A stretch of DNA of 64,000 nt from Priestia megaterium (GCA_008180335.1 VTEF01000002.1:433973-497972); one strand, 5' to 3'. Positions 45,005 through 53,937 are shown, numbered from the stretch's first letter. Notes: generated from the letters alone by a model not told the origin. Translations and numbers: made by a program.

Positions 45005-45916
45005 TTAAGAAGGTTGCACGATGCTGCTTCCTGCTTTGGAAGTTAAAAAATGAATTAACTCTCTCACAGCGAACGATAGATATCTTTCTTTTCGAATGAT
45101 AATTCCTAACTCCCACATAAGGGTTTCGTTTGCGATTGGCACAGTCGTGATGTTAGGGTCATTTACTTTGGCAAAAATGGACTTTGGCAAAATCGCGATG
45201 CCTAGTTCGGCTGCAATCAATTCAATAATAAGATCCCATTGAGAAGTTTTATAAGCAATCGACGGCATAAATCCAGCACTTAAGGCATCCTGAATCAACC
45301 GGTCATGCAATGTAAACTCCTCGCTGAACATGATGAACTTTTCATCTTTTAGCTGCTCTAATAAGACGGCACGTTCATTGGCTAATGGATGGTTTTTATG
45401 CGTATATAGAACAAATTTTTCTTTTACAAAAGGGTAAAGGTGAAATTTATCCTTTTGGTCATGTGTAATCGGCAACATAACAATCCCCATATCCACTTGA
45501 TCTTCTTCTACGAGTGTTTCAATCTTTTTAGCGCCAAACTCAATGAGCTGCAATGATAATTTTGGGTACTGTTTATTAAAGTCTTTTGCAATTCTAGGGA
45601 AAAACAGTGTGCCAATCAATGGCGGAATGCCCATTTTGATTTCGCCCGTTTTCAGGTTCATTAAATCATCTAAAAGGTTTGGAAGATGATTCAGAATGGA
45701 CAGTGCCCTCATTGCTTGCTGATATACTATTTCTCCGGCATCGGTTAATTTTAATTCCCGCATTGATCGATCGAGCAGTTCTACTCCCAATTCTTTTTCA
45801 ATCTTTTTAACTGATTTGCTTAAACCGGTTTGTGATAGATGAACTTGAGAAGCGGCTTTTGTAAAATTTTTATGGTTGGCTACTTCTATAAAGTATTCTA
45901 AATCTCTAATCTCCAT
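45005..45916 (-). CDS. LysR-family transcriptional regulator
   Basis: 303 residues. The N-terminal winged helix is MEIRDLEYFIEVANHKNFTK, then AASQVHLSQTGLSKSVKKIE; the remaining 210 residues form the two-lobed inducer-binding domain (GEIKMGIPPLIGT, GIVMLPITHD). I choose the ATG with TGGAG six bases upstream; earlier in-frame GTG and ATG codons lack one. Lying convergent to the gntP-bdhA unit, it is a candidate but unproven regulator of it. Confidence 0.85.
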   Translation of the reverse strand: MEIRDLEYFIEVANHKNFTKAASQVHLSQTGLSKSVKKIEKELGVELLDRSMRELKLTDAGEIVYQQAMRALSILNHLPNLLDDLMNLKTGEIKMGIPPLIGTLFFPRIAKDFNKQYPKLSLQLIEFGAKKIETLVEEDQVDMGIVMLPITHDQKDKFHLYPFVKEKFVLYTHKNHPLANERAVLLEQLKDEKFIMFSEEFTLHDRLIQDALSAGFMPSIAYKTSQWDLIIELIAAELGIAILPKSIFAKVNDPNITTVPIANETLMWELGIIIRKERYLSFAVRELIHFLTSKAGSSIVQPS

Positions 45917-46329
45917 ATGAAACTCCATTTCTATTGCGCTCTTGATTTCTATATCAATCACAGCTGAAAATTCGGCATTGGCTTAAAACTTGAAAATGAT
46001 AGATTGTTCATACGCTATTTTCAAAACCGATACTCATCTACTATTTATTTTAATCAGTAAACAGTTTGCTGTAAACTTATCTACTTCAGAGCAAATCTAT
46101 CGAGAAAATAAAGAGGGGGACAGGACCTTCACTTTATCGTTACAAGCAAGTTGGATTAAAATTTCGAATAAATTTTATAAAAAATATACAAACATATGTT
46201 CTCATCTGTTATAATCAAAATAAGCAAGAAAATACTTCTTTGGTAACTTTTATAAAAAAATCAGAATTGTTAAACTAGTATTAACACCACGACTTGACTT
46301 CAATTTAATCCTAATAGGAGGAGATAAAT
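45917..46329. other. Divergent intergenic region
   Basis: AT-rich DNA between lysR and the intracellular protease gene. I see no further gene and no clear hairpin; late growth control of isp genes would be expected here, but no binding site can be named. Confidence 0.4.
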
Positions 46330-47292
46330 ATGAAGAACAAAGTACATGTCATCCCGTTCCAAGTGATTGAACAGGCTGAGAAGGTGAATGAAATTCCAAA
46401 AGGTGTGCAGCTGATTAGCGCGCCTAAGATTTGGAATGAAACAAAAGGAAAAGGCATCACCGTTGCGATTTTAGATACTGGATGTGAAACGGCTCACCCT
46501 GATTTGGCAGGGCGCATTATCGGCGGGCGAAATTTCACAAGCGATGATGGCGGAAATCCTGATGTATATGAAGATTACAATGGTCATGGGACTCACGTTG
46601 CAGGGACGATTGGTGCAGTACAAAATAATGCGGGTGTTGTAGGGGTAGCTCCTGAAGTGAATTTGCTGATTATTAAAGTTCTTGATAAAGACGGCTCAGG
46701 CCAATATGATTGGATCATTAACGGGATTCATTATGCAGTTGAGCAAAAAGTCGATATGATTTCGATGTCACTTGGCGGTCCCGAGGATGTTCCGGAGCTG
46801 CATGAGGCGATTCAAAAAGCAGTTAACCAAAATATCTTGGTTATTTGTGCAGCCGGAAATGAAGGGGATGGCAATGAGTCAACAAATGAATTTGCTTACC
46901 CAGGCTCTTATAATGAAGTGATCAGTGTAGGAGCTGTTGACTTAGAGAGACGCTCTTCAATGTTTTCAAATTCAAATAATGAAGTAGATTTAGTTGCTCC
47001 AGGGGAGAAAATTGTCTCAACGTATTTAAATGGAACCTATGCAAAGTTAAGCGGGACTTCTATGGCGACACCGCATGTAGCCGGAGCAATGGCTTTAATC
47101 AAAGTTCTTTCTACTAACCAATTCGAAAGAGAGCTTACAGAACCAGAGTTGTATGCTCAATTAATAAAAAGAACGATGCCATTAGAAGACTCTCCAAAAC
47201 TTGTCGGCAATGGGTTTCTCAATCTAACGATAATGGACGAGCTGTCAAAAGTCTCAACGAAACAGTTTGTTCATAATATAACGAGCTCATGA
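46330..47292 (+). CDS. isp: Intracellular subtilisin-like serine protease
   Basis: 320 residues without a signal peptide. A short N-terminal pro-region contains VIPFQVIEQ, the place of the LIPY/F motif that blocks the active site in ISP zymogens. The triad is Asp in AILDTGCETAHPDL, His in NGHGTHVAGT and Ser in SGTSMATPHVAG, with oxyanion Asn in AAGNEGDG. Such enzymes are the main cytosolic proteases of late growth and sporulation. AGGAGGAGATAAAT precedes the ATG. Its last codons overlap the next gene by four bases. Confidence 0.9.
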   Translation: MKNKVHVIPFQVIEQAEKVNEIPKGVQLISAPKIWNETKGKGITVAILDTGCETAHPDLAGRIIGGRNFTSDDGGNPDVYEDYNGHGTHVAGTIGAVQNNAGVVGVAPEVNLLIIKVLDKDGSGQYDWIINGIHYAVEQKVDMISMSLGGPEDVPELHEAIQKAVNQNILVICAAGNEGDGNESTNEFAYPGSYNEVISVGAVDLERRSSMFSNSNNEVDLVAPGEKIVSTYLNGTYAKLSGTSMATPHVAGAMALIKVLSTNQFERELTEPELYAQLIKRTMPLEDSPKLVGNGFLNLTIMDELSKVSTKQFVHNITSS

Positions 47293-48086
47293 GAAATAAT
47301 CTGGAAGTGCTGACGAAAGAACAGGAGAAGGCAAAGGCAATTTGTGTAGAATCTAGGAATAACCGAAGCTATTACGAGGAACAGAAAGATAAAGAATTTC
47401 AACAAACCTATTACAAAGGGATTTCATTTGATAAAAGCAGCGTTCACGCTTTATTAGAGGAAACCCATCATACAAAACTGAGCTATTCTCCTCATCAGTA
47501 TGTTTATCCGTGGGTTGATCTTCAGGAGAATGGTGAATTAAAAAGTTTATATTCAGGAAAAGGAATGGACCCGCTGGCTGTCATTGAAGAGGACATCCGA
47601 ACTCTTGAAAATATTGAAAGAGGAAATGTGGAAAGTCTATCCGATAACATCAAGCTAAACTGTGAGCATGTTGTGCCGCAATCGTGGTTTAAGAAACAGC
47701 AGCCGATGAGAGGAGATTTGCATCATTTGTTTGCTTGTGAACCGACTTGCAACAGCAGCCGGGGCAACGATCCTTATTATGATTTTGATGACTATACTCC
47801 AGACAGGACGCTTGGAATTAAGCAGGGCTGCGGCAAGTCAGATAACGGCAAGTTTGAGCCTGAGTATGGAAAAGGAATTGTCGCAAGGGCTACCTTGTAC
47901 TTCTTAATCCGGTATGAAGGAATCATTGACCACAAGCTGGCCGATTTGCCGCTTCTATTAGAATGGCATCACCAGTTTCCTGTGTCTCTTTATGAAAAAC
48001 ACCGGAATATGGCTATTTTTGAGCTGCAAGGAAATCGAAATCCGTTTATCGATTTTCCCGAAAAGGCAGAGATGATATTAAAGTAA
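47289..48086 (+). CDS. Endonuclease I-family nuclease without signal peptide
   Basis: 265 residues. The active-site region is NCEHVVPQSWF near residue 120 followed by GDLHHLFACEPTCNSSRGND, the His-Asn nuclease signature of endonuclease I (EndA, Bacillus Bsn/YurI). The known relatives are secreted; this one starts with polar MRNNLEVLTKEQEKAKAICV and has no signal sequence. Its ATG overlaps the isp stop codon, so a cytosolic protease and a cytosolic nuclease are translated as a pair. It would degrade DNA or RNA without sequence preference. Confidence 0.85.
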   Translation: MRNNLEVLTKEQEKAKAICVESRNNRSYYEEQKDKEFQQTYYKGISFDKSSVHALLEETHHTKLSYSPHQYVYPWVDLQENGELKSLYSGKGMDPLAVIEEDIRTLENIERGNVESLSDNIKLNCEHVVPQSWFKKQQPMRGDLHHLFACEPTCNSSRGNDPYYDFDDYTPDRTLGIKQGCGKSDNGKFEPEYGKGIVARATLYFLIRYEGIIDHKLADLPLLLEWHHQFPVSLYEKHRNMAIFELQGNRNPFIDFPEKAEMILK

Positions 48087-48146
48087 CATTTCAATCAGCG
48101 GGGCTTTGTCTTTCGTTGATTGCTTGTTAAAACAGGATAAAAGAAG

Positions 48147-48189
48147 AAAAATCGTTCGTAAAAATGTTTCTTTTACGAACGATTTTTTA
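48147..48189. terminator. Bidirectional terminator
   Basis: AAATCGTTCGTAAAA / TTTTACGAACGATTT with T-runs on both sides, between the nuclease gene and the convergent aldo/keto reductase gene. Confidence 0.9.
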
Positions 48190-48197
48190 GTTTGTCA

Positions 48198-49040
48198 TTA
48201 AAAATCAAAGTTGTCAGGATCTGGACCAACTCGGTGGTTTTGATTTAATTTATTGATTCGGCTCATATCGTCTGCTGTTAATTCAAAGTCAAAGATGTTT
48301 GCATTTTCAGCGATTCGATGTGGTTTTGTAGATTTAGGAATCGTAACAACTCCATTTTGCAAGTCCCAGCGTAAAATGACTTGAGCAGCGGATTTGTTAT
48401 ACTTAGCACCAATTTCTTTTAAGGCTTCATTATTTAATAACTCACCTTGCATTAATGGTGACCAAGCTTCTAGTTGGATGTCGTGTTTTTGAAAAAATGC
48501 TTGAAGTTCTTTTTGAGTTAAGCGCGGATGATATTCCACTTGGTTAACTGCAGGCTTGATTTCAGCGTCTTTCAGTAATTCTTCCAGATGATGAATGTGG
48601 AAGTTACTTACGCCGATTGCTTTTACTTTTCCTTCCTTATAAAGCGTCTCTAACGCTCGCCAAGCCTCTTTGTATTTTCCTTCTACCGGCCAGTGAATTA
48701 AATATAAATCTAAGTAATCTAAGCCAAGCTTTTGTAAACTTGTTTCATATGCTTTCAGTGTCGACTCGTAACCGAGATCCGCATTCCATACTTTTGACGT
48801 TACAAATAACTCTTTTCTGGAAATGCCTGCTTCATTAATTTCCTCACGGATTCCTTGTCCGACACCTTCTTCATTTTCATAAATAACAGCAGTATCAATA
48901 CTGCGATATCCATGGTTAATGGCAGCTTTCACGGCGTTAACCAGCTCTGGTCCTTCTTCTACTTTAAAGACTCCAAGGCCAAACCAAGGCATCTTTATGC
49001 CGTTATTCAAAGTTGTTCTATCTTGTAAAGTATTACTCAT
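48198..49040 (-). CDS. Aldo/keto reductase (YtbE/YvgN type)
   Basis: 280 residues, a TIM-barrel AKR. The tetrad is Asp in [11 protein letters not shown], Tyr in the same motif, Lys in VTSKVWNAD and His in [10 protein letters not shown]. The NADPH site near the end is [14 protein letters not shown]. Relatives in bacilli reduce methylglyoxal and other aldehydes. TGGAGGTAAATAAAGC precedes the ATG. Its upstream region carries two palindromic sites. Confidence 0.9.
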   Translation of the reverse strand: MSNTLQDRTTLNNGIKMPWFGLGVFKVEEGPELVNAVKAAINHGYRSIDTAVIYENEEGVGQGIREEINEAGISRKELFVTSKVWNADLGYESTLKAYETSLQKLGLDYLDLYLIHWPVEGKYKEAWRALETLYKEGKVKAIGVSNFHIHHLEELLKDAEIKPAVNQVEYHPRLTQKELQAFFQKHDIQLEAWSPLMQGELLNNEALKEIGAKYNKSAAQVILRWDLQNGVVTIPKSTKPHRIAENANIFDFELTADDMSRINKLNQNHRVGPDPDNFDF

Positions 49041-49149
49041 GCTTTATTTACCTCCAAATTATTATAAATCGTATTTTTGTAAAGAAACGTGCCAATTCAT
49101 TAAGACAGGCAGCTTACAAATGCTATTATGAAATACAAGCTTCATAAAA

Positions 49150-49163
49150 AAAGTACGTACTTT
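49150..49163. promoter_or_regulatory. Palindrome AAAGTACGTACTTT
   Basis: A perfect 14-bp palindrome 110 bases upstream of the aldo/keto reductase start. Repressors of the HxlR and MarR groups recognise dyads with GTAC/TACTT half sites; the regulator is unknown. Confidence 0.45.
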
Positions 49164-49171
49164 AAAGTAAT

Positions 49172-49212
49172 ATAGGCACTTAAAAGTAAGATAAAAACGT
49201 AAAAGTGCCTAT
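49172..49212. promoter_or_regulatory. Second dyad ATAGGCACTT / AAGTGCCTAT
   Basis: Exact 10-bp inverted repeats spaced by 21 bases, immediately beside the palindrome at 49150. The pair may be an operator or a weak stem-loop upstream of the reductase gene. The remainder of 49041-49396 shows no gene. Confidence 0.4.
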
Positions 49213-49396
49213 TGAACAGGCGGACAAAGATGAAGCGTGTAGTGTAGCGGCAGCAAAGGTTCTATATTCGTAGAAAAGAAATATACATCATAGAAGTAAT
49301 ACATAAAAAGTTTAGATGAGTCTCATAAAGGTTTTGTTTTTCTTCGTATATCCTTAACCAAAAAGGTAAAAGCTTTAAAAAAAGGAGATGGATACG

Positions 49397-49588
49397 ATGC
49401 AAAAAAAACTTGATAATCATCATGAACCAAAGCCCGAAAAAGAAAGGCAGATCACAAGGCAGGATGATGGGGCATATCCAAATCGAAATGATATTTCAGG
49501 AGATTCTGTCGATGAACTTCGGAAGATAGAAGAAGTAAATATGATGATGGGAGAAAAAGAAATAGGGCAGCAAAATGAAAATTTATAA
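49397..49588 (+). CDS. Small charged protein, 63 residues
   Basis: I start at the ATG 9 bases after AAAAAGGAG; another ATG three codons earlier overlaps that ribosome site. The product is polar throughout (MQKKLDNHHEPKPEKERQIT at the N-terminus), with no hydrophobic core, and likely disordered. A very strong terminator follows 12 bases after the stop, which supports a real gene. The family was not recognised. Confidence 0.6.
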   Translation: MQKKLDNHHEPKPEKERQITRQDDGAYPNRNDISGDSVDELRKIEEVNMMMGEKEIGQQNENL

Positions 49589-49599
49589 AAGCTATAACA

Positions 49600-49650
49600 G
49601 CATAAAAGAATCGAAGAGTGTTGAGGTCTCTTCGATTCTTTTATGCGGAA
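49600..49650 (+). terminator. Strong terminator
   Basis: A 19-bp perfect stem (GCATAAAAGAATCGAAGAG and its complement) with a 9-base loop. The A and T tracts within the stem make it effective in both directions. Confidence 0.8.
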
Positions 49651-49930
49651 AATGGCGTGAAAAGTAAACATCAGCTTACTTTTGCCTAATGAGGGAGCCG
49701 TCTTAATCTTAAAAAAGCTTGCAGTTATGCAGACATTGGCCAGTATTGAATTTTGGAGTGAGTAAAATTTCAGACTATAGTTGCAGAAATCTTTAAGAAA
49801 GATACAGCAACAGATGGATTTCAAAAATAAAGGATTTTCATAATATATAAGTAACAAATCAAAAAGTTAACAATATAAATGAGAGAGCAGACAAAGTGTT
49901 TAATATGAAAAATAAAGGCGGGATGTTTGA

Positions 49931-50038
49931 ATGTTTGACAATGATTATGTGATTAAAACGATTCATGATTTAAACATAAAAGAAGCAGAAATGAAGCAAA
50001 GCATCTTCTTGATTTTTAGAAACAAGTTAAAAAGATAA
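49931..50038 (+). CDS. Possible 35-residue peptide
   Basis: AAAGGCGGG lies 8 bases before an ATG followed by 35 codons (MFDNDYVIKTIHDLNIKEAE at the N-terminus, basic C-terminus RNKLKR). One amphipathic helix is likely. No homologue is recognised. Confidence 0.35.
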   Translation: MFDNDYVIKTIHDLNIKEAEMKQSIFLIFRNKLKR

Positions 50039-50082
50039 CATGATAGCTTACTAGTATTTGTTTTAAAAATCAGCTTTCATGA

Positions 50083-50132
50083 CCAGCAAAGCAGCCTGTA
50101 TCCACATGAGGATCAGGCTGTTTTGCTGCTGG
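50083..50132 (+). terminator. Hairpin in the gap before the DsbA-like gene
   Basis: CCAGCA-A-AGCAGCCTG pairs with CAGGCTG-TTTTGCTGCTGG with a bulge. The T-run is only moderate (TTTAAAG), so it may be a terminator of the small upstream peptide gene. Confidence 0.45.
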
Positions 50133-50249
50133 TTTAAAGTTCGGTTAACTTAAAGAAAGGAAGGGAATTGTCATGTGTGAGCATTTATAGAGGGATTTTT
50201 TCTTTGATATGCTATGATAGTAAGTATCTTGAATTAAAGAGGTGTCTGT

Positions 50250-50987
50250 ATGAAAATCGAAGTATGGTCGGATTTTGTATGTCCGTTTTGTTATATTGGA
50301 AAGCGCAGATTAGAAGAAGCGCTTGCTCAGTTTCCGCACAAAGATCAAGTAGACGTAGAATTTAAAAGTTTTGAATTAGACCCAAATGCACCATTGAATA
50401 CGGGAAAAAGCATTAATGAAGCACTAGCAGAGAAGTATGGAATGACGATCGAACAAGCGAAGCAGGCAAACGTTGGAATCGGTCAGCAGGCATCAGGTGT
50501 TGGCTTGACGTTTAACTTTGATGACATGAAACCAACAAATACATTTGATGCGCACCGTCTTGCGAAATTTGCGAAAGCTCAAGGAAAAGAAGCAGCTATA
50601 ACTGAAAAGCTTCTATATGCATATTTTACAGAATCAAAAGATGTCGGGAATATTGAAACGCTTGCAGAGATAGCAGAAGCGTCAGGCTTAGACAGACAGG
50701 AAGCATTAGCCGTTCTTAACGATAAAACAGCTTATGCAAATGAGGTAAGAATCGATGAAAGCATTGCGCAGCAATATGGCGTCACAGGTGTTCCGTACTT
50801 TGTGATTAACCAAAAATATGCGATTTCAGGGGCTCAGCCAAAAGAAACGTTTGCAGGCGCACTTCAGCAAGTATGGGAAGAAGAAAACCCTGCACCGAAA
50901 CTGCAAGATCTTTCAGGCAGTAATGCAGATGATGCATTGTGTGCTGATGGCAGTTGTGCAGTTCCAACGAAAAACGAAGGTTTATAA
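50250..50987 (+). CDS. DsbA-family oxidoreductase, FrnE type
   Basis: 245 residues, no signal peptide, so cytosolic. Active site CPFC in VWSDFVCPFCYIGKRRL, the helical insertion, and the cis-Pro loop GVTGVPYFVINQKYAISGAQ. The tail carries a further Cys pair in LCADGSC, as FrnE proteins often do. FrnE-like proteins act as dithiol isomerases or reductases in oxidative stress. AAAGAGGTG precedes the ATG. Confidence 0.88.
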   Translation: MKIEVWSDFVCPFCYIGKRRLEEALAQFPHKDQVDVEFKSFELDPNAPLNTGKSINEALAEKYGMTIEQAKQANVGIGQQASGVGLTFNFDDMKPTNTFDAHRLAKFAKAQGKEAAITEKLLYAYFTESKDVGNIETLAEIAEASGLDRQEALAVLNDKTAYANEVRIDESIAQQYGVTGVPYFVINQKYAISGAQPKETFAGALQQVWEEENPAPKLQDLSGSNADDALCADGSCAVPTKNEGL

Positions 50988-50993
50988 TCATAG

Positions 50994-51027
50994 AAAGCGA
51001 AGAATAGAAAGCTATTCTTCGCTTTTT
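50994..51027 (+). terminator. Terminator of the FrnE-like gene
   Basis: AAAGCGAAGAATAG / CTATTCTTCGCTTT stem, AAAG loop, then TTT. Confidence 0.9.
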
Positions 51028-51143
51028 TAGTGAAAAATAAAGTGAACATTCAATTAGCGGTAATCATCGGGAGAAAAGTAAAAAGATAATTGACTATGCA
51101 GTGTACCACATGGTTTATGATAAGAAAGAAGGAGCTGGTGAAA

Positions 51144-51497
51144 ATGTTGTACAAAGTCAGTGAATTCTCAGAGATGACGGGGTTAAGTAAAGAAACATTA
51201 AGGTATTATGCAGAGATAAAATTGCTTGAGCCAGTACATATTGACCCTAAAAATAAATACCGCTATTATGACAACGGCTCATATTTAATAGCAAGAGTAT
51301 TAGTTCATTTGAGAAAGTTTAACTTTTCGATTCAAGAAATGCTCGCAGCCGTTCAAGACGAGTCATTAAAAAACATTGAGTAAACGCTAGTGCAAAAGAA
51401 AAAAGGAATCGAAGAAGAAATCCAACGTTTAACAGATATCATCGAAGAAATTGATGAATTTCTTCAACTTGGTCAGGAGGACGATAAAGATGATTAA
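51144..51497 (+). pseudogene. MerR-family regulator interrupted by an in-frame stop
   Basis: The first 79 codons are a MerR helix-turn-helix (SEFSEMTGLSKETLRYYAEI) with NKYRYYDNGSYLIARVLV. A TAA at 51381 then stops it, but the same frame stays open for 37 more codons with the expected dimerisation coiled-coil (KKGIEEEIQRLTDIIEEI) and ends in a TAA that overlaps the start of the next gene. One base change would restore a normal 117-residue regulator, so this is a nonsense pseudogene; the N-terminal piece may still be made. AAGGAG precedes the ATG. Confidence 0.8.
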
Positions 51498-51945
51498 ATG
51501 GTATAAAGAAACAATCATTCCAGTTAATATTGAAAAAATATGGCGCTTATTTGAGTTAGAGAATATTCAGCGAATTATGCCGAATGTGATTGAAAATAAA
51601 GTGCTAGAAAAGAAAGAAGGGGTTGTCGGCTCGATGTATCAGCAAAAGTATAGAGAAGGCAAGAGGGTTGAGACATATATTGTAGAAGACTTAGAATATG
51701 AAAATACAGAGACAAAGAAACACAATAAAATTGGTTTTACACTAGCAAAAGCGTTTGAAGTAGAAGCAGCATTTACATTAATTAAAGTGGACGAGAATAC
51801 AACGAAGTTTATTTATCAAGGACAAAACAACGGCGTTAATTTTTTAGGCCGGCTGCTTCTGAAAATGGGTGGTCAAAAAAACAATGAAAAAGTTGTGACA
51901 GATTTTATGGATTTAGTTGAAGCCGAAGCGTTAAAGGAAGTCTAA
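51490..51945 (+). CDS. SRPBCC (START-like) family protein
   Basis: 151 residues beginning MIKWYKETIIPVNIEKIWRL, with the beta-rich Bet v1-like fold of SRPBCC proteins, which bind hydrophobic ligands. The ATG is nine bases after AGGAGG and overlaps the stop of the merR frame (ATGATTAA), a sign that the two were translated together. The ligand is unknown; an inducer or oxidised product of the MerR system is possible. Confidence 0.75.
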   Translation: MIKWYKETIIPVNIEKIWRLFELENIQRIMPNVIENKVLEKKEGVVGSMYQQKYREGKRVETYIVEDLEYENTETKKHNKIGFTLAKAFEVEAAFTLIKVDENTTKFIYQGQNNGVNFLGRLLLKMGGQKNNEKVVTDFMDLVEAEALKEV

Positions 51946-51982
51946 AAGTACTTAATTACTTATGTTAGCGGAGGTATTGCCG

Positions 51983-52491
51983 ATGAAGTTGTTCCATTTT
52001 AGTGAAGATCCTGACATTGTGCTACACCTCATATTCCGAAAACAAATAGAACAGAACAACTCTATGTATGGGAAATTGGTGAGAGTCATGCGTGTCACTA
52101 TTATTTTCCGCGTCATTGCCCGCGTGTGATTTTTTGGCCAAAGGAAGATACAACACAGGAAGATCGAAACCGCTTTTTTGCTCTTACATCTGCAAGTCGG
52201 ATTATTGCAGTTGAAAATGTATGGTTTCAAAGAATACGAGAAACAAAGCTGTATGTTTATCATTTACCAACTGAGACATTTGCATGCAAAGATGAGAATG
52301 CAGGGTATTATGTATCAAAAGAAGCCGTTCAGCCTCTAGCGGTTGAACCCGTAGGTGATTTAGTGTGCAGGCTTGCTGAAGAAAATATTGAGCTCCGAAT
52401 CACTCCGTCTCTTTGGAAGCTCCGCAATGAAATTATAACCTCAACAGTTAACTTTTCGATGATTCGTATGAGTAACGCTGCATCTGAATGA
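51983..52491 (+). pseudogene. DUF6886-family gene with one frameshift
   Basis: The gene starts well (GGAGG, ATG, MKLFHFSEDPDIVL), then near 52023 the frame must shift by one base to continue as PHIPKTNRTEQLYVWEIG, HACHYYFPRHCPRVIFW and on to the end at 52491 (121 intact C-terminal codons from 52126). MKLFHFSEDP with a YVW and HCPR block are typical of the DUF6886 family. A deletion of a single base is the simplest explanation; sequencing error is possible. Confidence 0.75.
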
Positions 52492-52560
52492 TTGGATAAA
52501 GTAAAACTGTCATCATGAGCACTCTGCTGATCAATAGATATAAGCCAAATTCATTTATGA

Positions 52561-52593
52561 GAAAACACTTCATATTTTCCGGAGTGTTTTTTA
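52561..52593 (+). terminator. Terminator
   Basis: AAAACACT / AGTGTTTT stem with TTTT tail, 70 bases after the DUF6886 pseudogene. Confidence 0.7.
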
Positions 52594-52746
52594 GATTGAT
52601 AATATAGAAAATCATACATAAAAGATAGATTTATAGTTTTATTTTTGGTGATATAAGTAAAAAAGTGTGGCGGCAGAGCGGAACGAAGTAGTTAAAAGCA
52701 AAGAGCAATAACTAAAAGCTGTGAGTGCAGAAAGGAGGGGGAGGAG

Positions 52747-53313
52747 ATGGAAATTTCACTTATTCGGCACGGAAGATCTTTGTGTGTAGATGATAAGCGA
52801 ATGAGTTGTACGGCATTTAAAAAATGGGTTGAAAAATATGATTCCAGCGGCGTGGTTACAGAACACAATTATCCGAAGCAAACTGTAGCAAAAATTAACA
52901 ATGCTAATCTAGTGATTACAAGTGATTTAAAGCGTTCGATTCATTCAGCGCAGCTGTTAAAAGAAGAAATGCCCCTGCTTTCTGATTCCATGTTTAGGGA
53001 GGTGGAGCTACCAGTGATCCATGTTCCTGCTCGTGTAAAGCTAAAGCCGAATACGTGGGCAGTAATGGTAAGATGCCTCTGGTTTAGCGGTTATTCGAAT
53101 TCGTGTGAATCATTTAAAGAGGCAAAAAAACGAGCTGAACAAGCGGCTCAATCATTAATTGCATACGCAAAAGAGCATCAATTTGTGACGGTAGTGGGTC
53201 ACGGATTTTTTAACATAATGATTGCTAAAGAGCTTCAAAAAGCCGGCTGGAACGCTGATCAAAAAATAAATGGAAAACACTGGAACTGTTCGGCGTATAC
53301 TTTAATGAAATGA
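52747..53313 (+). CDS. Histidine phosphatase-family protein
   Basis: 188 residues. The catalytic LIRHGRS lies at residues 5-11, and the second histidine block is VTVVGHGFFNIM near 155, as in the phosphoglycerate-mutase-like superfamily. It should be a small-molecule or protein phosphatase with a phospho-His intermediate. AAAGGAGGGGGAGG precedes the ATG. It overlaps the next gene at TGAATG, so both are co-translated. Confidence 0.8.
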   Translation: MEISLIRHGRSLCVDDKRMSCTAFKKWVEKYDSSGVVTEHNYPKQTVAKINNANLVITSDLKRSIHSAQLLKEEMPLLSDSMFREVELPVIHVPARVKLKPNTWAVMVRCLWFSGYSNSCESFKEAKKRAEQAAQSLIAYAKEHQFVTVVGHGFFNIMIAKELQKAGWNADQKINGKHWNCSAYTLMK

Positions 53314-53538
53314 ATGAAGGAGATGATTCGCATAGATACAGAAAGTCATGCCATGATGAAACGTTTATTACCTTATTTTGGGCAGCTGCTATTTCTTATA
53401 TTCGGAGGCCAATTTCTGATTCGATACGTTCGAGATGGTGATTTTTACATAGCAGAGTTTAGTTTTGGAATCATTGGCTTGCTTATGGTATCAGCAGATG
53501 CAATTATTCAGAGAGTGAAAAAGAAGAGAATCGAATAG
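53314..53538 (+). CDS. Small membrane protein, 74 residues
   Basis: Two helices (YFGQLLFLIFGGQFLI and FGIIGLLMVSADAIIQ) with a basic tail KKKRIE. It begins directly at the end of the phosphatase gene; the exact ATG among three is uncertain. The family was not recognised. Confidence 0.6.
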   Translation: MKEMIRIDTESHAMMKRLLPYFGQLLFLIFGGQFLIRYVRDGDFYIAEFSFGIIGLLMVSADAIIQRVKKKRIE

Positions 53539-53583
53539 TGAAATATGAAAAAACATACGGCAATACTTTTTACGATTATTTCT

Positions 53584-53620
53584 AGGCTGGCCCACTCGAT
53601 CTTTCGCCAGCCTATTTGTT
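53584..53620. terminator. Terminator
   Basis: AGGCTGGC / GCCAGCCT stem followed by ATTTGTTTTTA. Confidence 0.7.
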
Positions 53621-53621
53621 T

Positions 53622-53936
53622 TTAGTTTTCGTCCTCTACATCTTCACATGTAATAACTTCTGCATATTCAGGAAGGAATTTGCTGATGGATTTTAGTGAT
53701 GAAAAGCGTTGTTCATTTGAAATAGATACAATGGAATCGCCATCATAACTGTTCCAAAATACCGTGCTGTTTTTTGTAATGCAATGACAGGCATGTAAAC
53801 TTTTTTCTAAAAAAAGAATCCTATTATGTCTCTTTCATCAAATGCAAATAAATCTTCAGAAAGAGACCAAGCCGCAAAATCATTCATACAGCCATGCCCG
53901 TATAAGTAAGAAAAAGCGGTTTTGAATTGATGAACG
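53622..53936 (-). pseudogene. Unidentified minus-strand gene with a frameshift
   Basis: Directly after the SDR stop, on the same strand, two frames join at a T-run: DVHQFKTAFSYLYGHGCMND, FAAWSLSEDLFAFDERDIIG, then after one base shift LEKSLHACHCITKNSTVFWN and on to EYAEVITCEDVEDEN and TAA. It looks like a 100-residue acidic protein of unknown family that lost its start and frame. Confidence 0.5.
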
Positions 53937-53937
53937 T

